Of a stretch of DNA of 64,000 bases, positions 7,873 through 16,508 are shown piece by piece. The notes under the pieces were generated by a model. The model ran no database searches, was not told where the DNA came from, and was given only the letters and a program-made list of their open reading frames with translations. Every line of letters begins with the position of its first letter. Within the stretch, counting starts at the first letter, position 1. The DNA comes from Filimonas lacunae (GTDB lineage Bacteria > Bacteroidota > Bacteroidia > Chitinophagales > Chitinophagaceae), in contig NZ_AP017422.1 of NCBI RefSeq assembly GCF_002355595.1, positions 1,674,001-1,738,000 on the forward strand. Reading direction: 5' to 3'. A program made the translations under genes and the position numbers.

Positions 7873-10800
7873 ATGCAAATTATGCAAAAAACTGCAATTG
7901 GAAGCAGTAGGGGAAGGCGTGTGCTTATGCCGCTGCCAACCTGGCTATCACTTCCTGCCAAAACTCTGTTAGTCATGAAACTAACTGTACTATTACTTAC
8001 AGTAGCATTTATCCAGGTACAGGCTGCGGGCCTGGCCCAGACAGTAACCCTTTCGAAGAAAGAGGTATCGCTGAAGGAATTGTTTGCGGAAATAAAACAG
8101 CAAACGGGTTATGTGGTTTTTTATAACAAAAATCTGCTGGCCGAAGGCAAACCTGTTTCAGTTTCAGCCACCAACATGCCGCTGGAGCAGTTTTTGGGTG
8201 TGGCACTGAAAGGGCAGTCTTTTACCTTTCGTATTGAAGACAAAACCATATTGCTGGTGCGCAAGCAGGAGCAGCATACCAACAACTATGCAGGTGTGCT
8301 GGAAGAGCTGCCATTGGCTGCTGCCCCCGAAGATCATGAAATAAAGGGGTATATCACCGATACGGCAGGCTATGCCCTGTCCGGTGTTTCGGTAAGTGTA
8401 CGCGGCAAAAATAAAATCACTTCTACAGATGTAAAGGGCAGGTTTGTAATAGAAGCGTTGCCAGGCGATGTGCTGGTGATTACGTTAATAGGCCATGAAA
8501 CCGTCAATTACCAGGTGGTGAACGGTGTGCATTCAGTAACGCTGAAACTGGTACCTAAAGTAGATAATTTGTCAGATGTAGTGCTGGAAGTGAATACAGG
8601 TTATCAGATTTTGTCCAAAAGCAGTTTTATTGGTTCTGCTGCCACGGTGAGTGGAAAGAGTTTATACCTGAATGGAGTGAACACACTGGAGCAGGCATTG
8701 CAGGGCAAGCTGGCTGGTGTGGTTATTCAAAACACTTCCGGTTTAACAGGTGTTCGCCAGCGTACGGTGGTGCGTGGTGTAAGTACACTGAGTGGCTCGC
8801 AGGACCCGGTGTGGGTGGTAGATGGAATTATTCAGCAAGACCCTTTACCGTTTAAGGCACAGGAGCTGAATACTTCAGGAGGCATTACTAAAGATAATTT
8901 TGATTATATCCGCAATTTCGTAGGTAACTCTATCAACTGGTTGAATCCTAATGATATTGAAGATATTACCGTGTTGAAGGATGCAGCAGCTACCGCTATT
9001 TACGGTGTGAAAGCTGCGAATGGTGTTATTGTTATTACCACCAAACGTGGACGCAGCGGCCCGGCAAATATTAATTACAGCACATCTTTCAGTGTAACGG
9101 ATAAGGTGAACTACAATAAGCTGAACATGATGAGCTCGAAAGAGCGTGTGGCAGTTTCGCGTGAAATATACAGCCGCGGGCTGATCGCTTCTTCGGCTGG
9201 TAATGATATTGGTTATGCAGGCGCATTGAATGATTATTTGTATAAGAAAACAATTAGCGCAGAAGAGTTTGATGCAAAGGTGGCTGCAATGGAGGCGCAG
9301 AATACAGATTGGTTTGATATCCTGTTCAGAAAGCCTTTCAGTACTAACCATACTATCAGTATTTCGGGCGGTAGCAATAATACTTCCTATTATACTTCCT
9401 TAGGCTACAATACTTCGGCGGGTACGGCTATTGGCAACGATACAAAGGGGTATAGCGCCAACGTATCTGTGATGAGCCGTATATCGAATAAACTAACTAT
9501 TTCGTCGCGTTTGTCGGCTTCTTCTAAAAGAACGAACGGGTTTTACCAGTTTGATGCTTATGGTTATGCTTCTACTATTAACCGTATTCTTCCTGCTTAT
9601 AATGCAGATGGTAGCCTGGCTTACTATAAAAGCACAAAGGGGTATTTGTATAATGCAGTGAATGAGCGTGACAATACAGGCAATACCAATAAAGTACTTT
9701 CGGCTAACGCGGTGCTGGAAGCCAATTATGAAATTATTCCAGGGCTTAAGTTTCAAACGTTGTTCAGTTATAACTCTATTTCTACCAATGGGGAAACGTA
9801 TGCTACAGAGCGTTCTAACTATGTAGCATCTACTTTACGTTACTCTGACTACGGAACTGTAAAAGCAACGGATGCCGCCTATGCCGGCAGCAGGTTGCCA
9901 AGCGGTGGTGAGTTAAATGAAATGACCTCTACCAGCAACGCCTGGAACTGGCGTAACAGTATTTCTTATAGTAAAGTGTTTCGTCAGAAGCATGTGATAG
10001 GCTTTATGTTTGGACACGAACTGCAGAGCTCACGCTATAATGGTTTCCAGGTTACTCAATATGGCTATTTGCCTGACAGGGGTAAAAGCTTTGCATATGT
10101 TCCGGTAACGGTTACCAATTCCGGTATTTCTTCTGCCAACAGCCTGCTTACACCTGCAAATATCAATCCTAAGGTTACCGACAATCTTTCTAATAATATG
10201 GGTATGTACCTTACGGGTAGTTATAGTTATGATAACCGTTATGTAGCAAACTTTAGTGTAAGAACAGATCGTAGCAACCGTTTTGGTCAGTTTACCAATG
10301 AAAAGTTTAACCCGGTATATGCAGGTGGTGTGCGCTGGAACATTGCCAACGAAAAATGGTTTCAATCCAGCTACTGGCTTACTACTTTAAGTGCCAGGGC
10401 TTCGGTGGGTTACCAGCGTAACATTGCTGCAGGTGCAAGCCCCGATCTGATCGTGAAATTGTCTTCTAATGCAGATAATACACCGGCTGTAGATCCTTAC
10501 ACAGGTGATTACCTGTTAACCATTTCGAAATTACCTTATGGCGATCTTCGTTGGGAGCAGAACCTGAGTGTGAACCTGGGATTGGATCTGAGCCTGTTTA
10601 ATAACAAGGTGCAGGTGAGTGCAGAGTATTATACCAAGCGTGGTAAGGATATGATTACTTCGCTGAATGTGCCTGTGGAATATGGTGTGGCCTCTATGCT
10701 GGTGAATGGTGGTTCTATGAATAACACCGGGTATGAGTTAACCGCTGCTTTTGTGCCGGTACGTACCAAAAACTTTACCTGGTCCATGAGTGTGAATACT

Positions 10801-11553
10801 TCTAAAAACACCAACAAGGTAACAAAGGTGGGAGTGAGCCAACTGAATACTTATCAAACGGCTGTTTCAGGTAATTTATTGAAAGACGGGGCGGCAGTAA
10901 CCGGTTTTTATGCTTTCCGTTATAAAGGGATAGACCAGACAAACGGACAGCCCATGATTGACCTGAGTTATAAACAGGGGGCAGATGTGGTGAATGATCC
11001 TACCACTTACATGCAGTATATGGGTAAAGCCGATCCTGATTTTACATCCGGTATAGGGATGAACTTCCGTTATAAAATGTTTACATTAGGTACCAGCTTT
11101 TACCTGCAGTTAGGTGGGAAGAAGTTTCTGGCTCCTCTGTATACGACTGTTAACGATCTGCCTTCTGAATATCAGAATTTGTCACGCAACATATTGGATA
11201 GATGGGTGCCTGGAAGTTCAAACGCTACAGTGCCGGGCTTGCCTGATAAATCGGTGGCCAACGTACTGCTGCCCAATGGCAAAACCTATGTGAACCCCTA
11301 TGAAATGTATAATAACAGCACTGATAGAGTGGTGAATGCATCCAACCTGCGTTGTAATAACATTAACCTTACTTATATGCTGAATAGTAAAGTAGCCCGT
11401 AAGATTTTTTGTAAAACGGTGAATATAGGTGCGGGTGTTTCCAATGTGTTTTCTATTAACAGCAAAGGATTCAGGGGTATTGATCCCGAAGTGGCTACCG
11501 GTGGTCAACCGCGTACCAGAACCTATAGCTGCAATATTAATGTTAGCTTCTAA
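7873..11553 (+). CDS. SusC/RagA-family TonB-dependent transporter with STN domain (locus 1)
   Basis: 1226 residues. A long N-terminal export signal ends near residue 56. An STN domain follows at about 58-130 (LKELFAEIKQQTGYVVFYN), which couples to FecR. Next are a carboxypeptidase-regulatory-like domain at about 155-235 (GYITDTAGYALSGVSVSV), the TonB plug at about 250-390 (LQGKLAGVVIQNTSGLTG, then VLKDAAATAIYGVKAANG), and an outer-membrane beta-barrel ending in aromatic Phe (NINVSF). It imports an oligomeric substrate together with its SusD lid. The genes after susD are peptidases and a thioredoxin, so the substrate is probably peptide or protein rather than glycan (inference). MQIMQ has two possible starts, 7873 or 7882. 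Confidence 0.9.
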   Translation: MQIMQKTAIGSSRGRRVLMPLPTWLSLPAKTLLVMKLTVLLLTVAFIQVQAAGLAQTVTLSKKEVSLKELFAEIKQQTGYVVFYNKNLLAEGKPVSVSATNMPLEQFLGVALKGQSFTFRIEDKTILLVRKQEQHTNNYAGVLEELPLAAAPEDHEIKGYITDTAGYALSGVSVSVRGKNKITSTDVKGRFVIEALPGDVLVITLIGHETVNYQVVNGVHSVTLKLVPKVDNLSDVVLEVNTGYQILSKSSFIGSAATVSGKSLYLNGVNTLEQALQGKLAGVVIQNTSGLTGVRQRTVVRGVSTLSGSQDPVWVVDGIIQQDPLPFKAQELNTSGGITKDNFDYIRNFVGNSINWLNPNDIEDITVLKDAAATAIYGVKAANGVIVITTKRGRSGPANINYSTSFSVTDKVNYNKLNMMSSKERVAVSREIYSRGLIASSAGNDIGYAGALNDYLYKKTISAEEFDAKVAAMEAQNTDWFDILFRKPFSTNHTISISGGSNNTSYYTSLGYNTSAGTAIGNDTKGYSANVSVMSRISNKLTISSRLSASSKRTNGFYQFDAYGYASTINRILPAYNADGSLAYYKSTKGYLYNAVNERDNTGNTNKVLSANAVLEANYEIIPGLKFQTLFSYNSISTNGETYATERSNYVASTLRYSDYGTVKATDAAYAGSRLPSGGELNEMTSTSNAWNWRNSISYSKVFRQKHVIGFMFGHELQSSRYNGFQVTQYGYLPDRGKSFAYVPVTVTNSGISSANSLLTPANINPKVTDNLSNNMGMYLTGSYSYDNRYVANFSVRTDRSNRFGQFTNEKFNPVYAGGVRWNIANEKWFQSSYWLTTLSARASVGYQRNIAAGASPDLIVKLSSNADNTPAVDPYTGDYLLTISKLPYGDLRWEQNLSVNLGLDLSLFNNKVQVSAEYYTKRGKDMITSLNVPVEYGVASMLVNGGSMNNTGYELTAAFVPVRTKNFTWSMSVNTSKNTNKVTKVGVSQLNTYQTAVSGNLLKDGAAVTGFYAFRYKGIDQTNGQPMIDLSYKQGADVVNDPTTYMQYMGKADPDFTSGIGMNFRYKMFTLGTSFYLQLGGKKFLAPLYTTVNDLPSEYQNLSRNILDRWVPGSSNATVPGLPDKSVANVLLPNGKTYVNPYEMYNNSTDRVVNASNLRCNNINLTYMLNSKVARKIFCKTVNIGAGVSNVFSINSKGFRGIDPEVATGGQPRTRTYSCNINVSF

Positions 11554-11564
11554 AGACAAAAAGT

Positions 11565-13055
11565 ATGAGAAAAATCACTTTATATAGTATCCTTTTTTTT
11601 AGCCTGGCTTTAGGGTCTTGTAAGAAATTCCTGGAGGAATACAGTCAGGATGAAATCAGGCCCGGCACTACGGATGAACTGTCTTCACTGATGTACTCAG
11701 ATGCTTATCCCCGGCAGACCGTTATGGATAACTTTGATCTTTTGACAGATGATGTGATGTGTAACGGTCCTGCAAAAGACGGCACCGGTAATTTCGTGTC
11801 GGGATATTTAACTGCATTGGAAGCCGGCAGGCCTATGTTTAAATACGATGTTACTATGTTTGATGCTACCAGTAGTATAGCCTCGGGTACAGATGTGTAT
11901 AGTATTTGTTATGGCAAGATAAAAGGCTGTAATGTAGTAATGGATTACCTGGATGGCGTGAAAGGAACTGATAAAGAAAGAAATGCCATTAAAGGACAGT
12001 GCCTGTTTTTAAGAGCATACTATTATCTGCGGCTGGTAACGGCTTACGCACAGCCTTATACACGCACGGATATTGACCCTGCAAAGGCGTTAGGTGTGCC
12101 ATTGGTGTTGACTTCTAAAGTAAAAGATGGTGGCGTGGGGCGTAATACGCTGGAGGAAGTGTACGGGCAAATTGAGAGTGACCTGTTAACGGCGGCCACT
12201 TTGCTGAACGATAATTATACACCTGCTACTATATTCCGGGTAGGGAATGTGGCTGCATGGACTTTATTATCACGTTTATACCTGTATAAAGGAAATTGGG
12301 ATAAAGTGGTAGAATACAGCTCAAAGGCGCTGGAACAAAACCCCAATCTCACTCCATTTACCAGTTTTATTAATACCAGCGGTGTGGTGGCGAATACGGG
12401 TTTGTATAATATTGTTAACGCAGAAATTATCTGGGCTTTTGGTAACTCTACCGTTGCCACTACTTATTTCCCGAGTCTGTATTCCCAAACTCCTCCTTAT
12501 TCCGTTTCTTCTTCATTGGCGCAGTTATATGATCAGCAAACCAGCACTGCCAATTTTGGAGATCTGCGTTATAAGATCTTTTTTTCCCTGAGCAATGGCG
12601 GCCCTTATTATGCGGCTAAATATACAGCGAATGCTGTGTATGGTGCCTCGGGCTTGCGTGTGGCAGAACTGTATCTGAACCGTGCCGAAGCTTTGAGTAA
12701 GCGTTTCCTGAGTAAAGGAGATGCGGCAGACCGTACACAGGCTTTGGCTGATTTAAACACTCTACGTGCCAGTCGTTATGATAACAGAAATACGGCTTAT
12801 GCGAATGTGGATATCAGCGATGGTAACGCCCTGTTTAGTTTTTGCCAGAACGAGCGCAGGAGAGAATTGTGCCTGGAAGAAGGATTTCGCTGGGTAGATA
12901 TTAAGCGCTGGGGACTGTCTGTGACCCATGTTTTTACGGGTACGGATGGACTGGCTGTTACTTCTACACTGGCGGCTAACAGTAACCTGTATGCGTTACC
13001 TATTCCTTACACCGCTATGAATAATAACGACCAGCTGGTACAAAACCCACGTTAA
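11565..13055 (+). CDS. SusD/RagB-family nutrient-binding lipoprotein (locus 1)
   Basis: 496 residues with lipobox LGSC (Cys about residue 19). SusD-type layout: helical TPR-like N-terminal half (AIKGQCLFLRAYYYLRLVTAY is characteristic) and the C-terminal family signature ELCLEEGFRWVDIKRWG near residue 435, ending LVQNPR. It is a surface-exposed lid over the SusC barrel and starts 11 bases after susC. Nothing in the sequence tells which ligand it binds. It is followed by lipoprotein and protease genes on the same transcript. Confidence 0.9.
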   Translation: MRKITLYSILFFSLALGSCKKFLEEYSQDEIRPGTTDELSSLMYSDAYPRQTVMDNFDLLTDDVMCNGPAKDGTGNFVSGYLTALEAGRPMFKYDVTMFDATSSIASGTDVYSICYGKIKGCNVVMDYLDGVKGTDKERNAIKGQCLFLRAYYYLRLVTAYAQPYTRTDIDPAKALGVPLVLTSKVKDGGVGRNTLEEVYGQIESDLLTAATLLNDNYTPATIFRVGNVAAWTLLSRLYLYKGNWDKVVEYSSKALEQNPNLTPFTSFINTSGVVANTGLYNIVNAEIIWAFGNSTVATTYFPSLYSQTPPYSVSSSLAQLYDQQTSTANFGDLRYKIFFSLSNGGPYYAAKYTANAVYGASGLRVAELYLNRAEALSKRFLSKGDAADRTQALADLNTLRASRYDNRNTAYANVDISDGNALFSFCQNERRRELCLEEGFRWVDIKRWGLSVTHVFTGTDGLAVTSTLAANSNLYALPIPYTAMNNNDQLVQNPR

Positions 13056-13084
13056 GATTAGTTTTTTACTTTAAAACGAAAAAA

Positions 13085-14029
13085 ATGAAATTATATATAG
13101 CTATTGCCGGAATGCTGTTGCTTGGCGGCTTGCTGCCAGGCTGTAGTAAAGAAACGGCTGACACAACTCCTTCCGGTATTTCCAACGCCTTTACTTTACC
13201 ACAGGGAAATCATGATTTTGATACCCGTATTGTAAATTATTTTCAAAAGTATGGCAGTTACTTCCTGTACCAGTTTATTGACAGGGATATGTACTGGACC
13301 CCCACGGCTAATACCAAACCGGTAGCCAGTAGCGCAGGTTTTTGGAGCACCGGTGCTGAGTATACGCTGGCTAATACTGATTATATTAATGCACAACTGG
13401 ACCTGGTTCAGCAACAGTGGTTTAATTATTATACCGATACTTTCCTACACAAGTTTTTGCCGTCGAAAATTTTCCTATGTGGTAAGCTGGATTCTATCTA
13501 TGCTACTTATGTGTTTACGCCCACTTTTGCGTATGCAAAAGGAGTGAAGCCTATCGGTGCTTATTACAGCTACGATAACATTGCCATAGGGTATGGCAGG
13601 GATACTATCAGCACGTTTACTGCTACGGATAAAAGGAATTTTCTGGCACGTGTGAACAGTGAGTTTATTAAAAGCATTGCCGGACGTTCTGCTTCTGCGC
13701 CTATTGCTGCCTTTACCGGATCGGCTTCTTACACCGGAACAATTAATTCGCAGGCGTTGGCTTATAGCAGAGGGATTATTCTTACCTATTACAATACCCT
13801 GTCGGTGCAGGCTGATTGGAATGCGTATATGCTGGCAATGGTTACGTATTCGGAAACTGAACTAAAAACTTCTACCGCTAATACGGATATGACCCCTAAG
13901 GGGATGTTAAACACAACAAAGGATTCCAATGGTAAAATAAAGCTGCGGTATAACCTGGTGCGTAATTATTTCATCAACGAATATGGAGTAGACCTTCAGA
14001 AGATAGGGAATGCGGCTAAGGGGCAATAA
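13085..14029 (+). CDS. SusD-associated lipoprotein, probably a zinc-site-less relative of the import-associated metallohydrolase family
   Basis: 314 residues with lipobox LPGC (Cys about residue 20). Its place directly after susD, its length and its C-terminal part (YNLVRNYFINEYGVDLQKI) resemble the family called substrate import-associated zinc metallohydrolase lipoprotein, which carries HExxH. Here no HExxH exists in any part of the protein; the helix VNSEFIKSIAGR (about residues 190-201) looks like the position where both histidines have been replaced by Ser and Lys. I infer a binding rather than catalytic role at the cell surface. The family link rests on memory of context and pattern, so treat it as a lead; at minimum this is an outer-membrane lipoprotein of the locus. 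Confidence 0.5.
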   Translation: MKLYIAIAGMLLLGGLLPGCSKETADTTPSGISNAFTLPQGNHDFDTRIVNYFQKYGSYFLYQFIDRDMYWTPTANTKPVASSAGFWSTGAEYTLANTDYINAQLDLVQQQWFNYYTDTFLHKFLPSKIFLCGKLDSIYATYVFTPTFAYAKGVKPIGAYYSYDNIAIGYGRDTISTFTATDKRNFLARVNSEFIKSIAGRSASAPIAAFTGSASYTGTINSQALAYSRGIILTYYNTLSVQADWNAYMLAMVTYSETELKTSTANTDMTPKGMLNTTKDSNGKIKLRYNLVRNYFINEYGVDLQKIGNAAKGQ

Positions 14030-14054
14030 GAGATTTTAATTAAGAAAAAGATTT

Positions 14055-16490
14055 ATGATAAGAAAAAAATGGCTGTTGATAACGGCCCTCCTCAGTGTGC
14101 CTGTATTTGTGCAGGCACAGGGGGAAAAAGCGATGCCTGCCGTGAAGGATTTTGTGAAAGCCGGCAGCAAAGCTTATAAGGGCATGTTTAACGTGTATGT
14201 GCAGGACGGAAAATATTTTGTGGAGGTACCTGACCGGTTAATGGAAAGGGATATTTTAACCAGTATTACCATTATCCGCGGATCGGCCCAGCGTAAGCGT
14301 AACCCCAATATGCGTTTTGGCTTTGCAGGTGATGCGGTGAACGATCGGGTGATCCGGTTTAGAAAAGCAGCGGGCCACCGGCTGGAGATTACCACACCTG
14401 TATTTACACAGGCAACGGATTCCAGCAATATTTATTACAAGATATTGAAGGCAGGACTGTTGCCGGCCTACTTATCTTTCCCGGTAAAAGCAGCTACGGA
14501 TACCAGTTCGCTGATTGATCTGACAGAATTATTGGAGGCAGACAGTGATTTGCTTTCTTTAAAGGGAGCAAAGGACGAGCTGAAGCTGGGTTCTTATGAG
14601 CCAGAGAAATCGAAGGTGTTGGGAGTAAGTTGTTTTGAGGGCAACATTGTATTCCGTACTCTGAAAAGCTATGCGGAAGCGCCTGCTACCAGTGGTGATG
14701 CACCTCCGGGACAACCGCCGGCAGAGAAGCCCGTGAATAATCCTACTATGTGGGAGGTGGGCGCTTCGTGGTTTTTGCTTCCGGAAAAGCCTATGAGGGC
14801 CCGGTTGTCCGATGCACGTGTGGGCTATTTTGCCACTGTTCTGTATAACTATGATAAGAACCCGCAACAGGTAGAGCTGGCAGCTATTGCTAACCGGTGG
14901 AGGCTGGAGCCTAAGCCGGAGGATGTGCAGAAGTATTTGCGTGGTGAGCTTGTAGAGCCGGTGAAACCTATTGTGTTTTATGTAGACAGGAATATGCCTG
15001 CTTACCTCATTCCTTATGTGATCAGCGGGGTAAATGCCTGGCAGCGCAGCTTTGAGAAGGTAGGTTTTAAGAATGCTATTATAGGTAAGCTGGCACCTAC
15101 GCGGGCAGAGGATTCACTGTTTAGTATGGAAGATGCGCGATATTCCTTCATTTCTTATAAGCCTTCTGAAATGGCCAATGCTTATGGCCCTGAGGTGGTA
15201 GATCCGCGTTCGGGAGAGATACTGAGTTCGCATATTGCGGTGTTTCATAACGTACTCAATTTGCTGCAACGCTGGTATTTCAGTATGTGTGCGGCTGTGG
15301 ATACTGGTGCGCACAATGTGCCGATGCAACAGGATGTGATAGGGAAGATGATGAAAAACGTAATTACGCATGAGGTAGGACACACCATTGGTTTACGTCA
15401 CGATTTTGCAGGTAGTTCTACCTATAGTATTGACAGTATCCGTAAGCCGGAGTATGTGCGTGCGCATGGCTTTGGGCCTTCGGTAATGGACTATATGCGT
15501 TTTAATTATGTGGCACAACCTGAAGATGGCATGCAGCAGGATGATCTGTTTCCGGGTGTGGGTGTGTATGACGATTTTGCTATTGAATGGGGATACCGTT
15601 ATCTGCCGGAATATGCCAGCACAAATGCAGAAGCTGCTTATCTGAAGCAATGGGTTTCGGGAAAACGTAAAGATCCGCGGATGTTTTATATGGATGAGGG
15701 GAATTTGTACGACCCGCGTGTGCAATCGGAAGATGTGGGTGATAACAGCATGAAGGCCAGCCGGCTGGGCATACAGAACCTGAAGCGCACCATGGCAAAC
15801 CTGGAAAGCTGGGTGAATGATAAAGAGCAGGATTATACACAGTTACGTTCTATGCACCGTGCAGTGGAAGGACGGTATTACAACTATATGCAGCATGTGA
15901 TGCGCAATATTGGTGGTGCTTTTAATGACCAGGCTTTGCGCAGTGAAAACCGCCTGAACTTTGTGGCGGTAGGCAGGGCGCAGCAAAAAGAGGCGGTGGC
16001 TTATTTGAAAGAGTTTTTGCTGAAAGAGCAGCCGTGGTTATATCCTGTGGGATTGAAAGCCAAAACAGGATTTGATTTTTATACAGATATAGCTGGTCCT
16101 TATGAAGATTTGATAGGCAGGTTGTTTTCCCGCTATTATTTTATCGACTTTAATAAGAAGGAGACAGGCGATTCTTCTTATACCACTCATGAGTTTTTTA
16201 ACGAGTTGTATGCTGCCATTTATGGTAAAGTAAAGGATGGTAAACCGGTATCAGAATTTGACCGTTTTGTACAGGGAGCTTTTGTGAACAGCGTATTACG
16301 CCATGCGAATAATATAGCGGTGCCTTTTGATGTAAGTGTGCAGATAAACCAGTTGCTGGATGCTATTGCAGCTACTACCAGGGCTGCCGCTGCCACCAAT
16401 AAACACATGCTTACTGCCGCACACTACCGGGCTATAGCTGATTTGATAACCATATTTAAGCAAGGTTCCAGGGAAGGAATGTTGAAATAA
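14055..16490 (+). CDS. Secreted zinc metalloprotease (DUF5117/DUF5118/DUF4953 type), metzincin-like
   Basis: 811 residues with a cleavable signal peptide (about 1-22, ending VQAQ). Domain order: DUF5118-like segment (KAYKGMFNVYVQDGKYFVEV), DUF5117, then the DUF4953 catalytic domain. The extended zinc motif HEVGHTIGLRHD starts at residue 439, giving three His ligands (439, 443, 449) and the general base Glu440, and the Met-turn SVMDYM follows about 40 residues later. All elements of an active metzincin are present. It is probably periplasmic or surface-located and cleaves proteins taken up by the SusCD pair. A paralogue that has lost the active site follows 18 bases downstream. Confidence 0.88.
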   Translation: MIRKKWLLITALLSVPVFVQAQGEKAMPAVKDFVKAGSKAYKGMFNVYVQDGKYFVEVPDRLMERDILTSITIIRGSAQRKRNPNMRFGFAGDAVNDRVIRFRKAAGHRLEITTPVFTQATDSSNIYYKILKAGLLPAYLSFPVKAATDTSSLIDLTELLEADSDLLSLKGAKDELKLGSYEPEKSKVLGVSCFEGNIVFRTLKSYAEAPATSGDAPPGQPPAEKPVNNPTMWEVGASWFLLPEKPMRARLSDARVGYFATVLYNYDKNPQQVELAAIANRWRLEPKPEDVQKYLRGELVEPVKPIVFYVDRNMPAYLIPYVISGVNAWQRSFEKVGFKNAIIGKLAPTRAEDSLFSMEDARYSFISYKPSEMANAYGPEVVDPRSGEILSSHIAVFHNVLNLLQRWYFSMCAAVDTGAHNVPMQQDVIGKMMKNVITHEVGHTIGLRHDFAGSSTYSIDSIRKPEYVRAHGFGPSVMDYMRFNYVAQPEDGMQQDDLFPGVGVYDDFAIEWGYRYLPEYASTNAEAAYLKQWVSGKRKDPRMFYMDEGNLYDPRVQSEDVGDNSMKASRLGIQNLKRTMANLESWVNDKEQDYTQLRSMHRAVEGRYYNYMQHVMRNIGGAFNDQALRSENRLNFVAVGRAQQKEAVAYLKEFLLKEQPWLYPVGLKAKTGFDFYTDIAGPYEDLIGRLFSRYYFIDFNKKETGDSSYTTHEFFNELYAAIYGKVKDGKPVSEFDRFVQGAFVNSVLRHANNIAVPFDVSVQINQLLDAIAATTRAAAATNKHMLTAAHYRAIADLITIFKQGSREGMLK

Positions 16491-16508
16491 CCGAAATTAT
16501 TATATACC

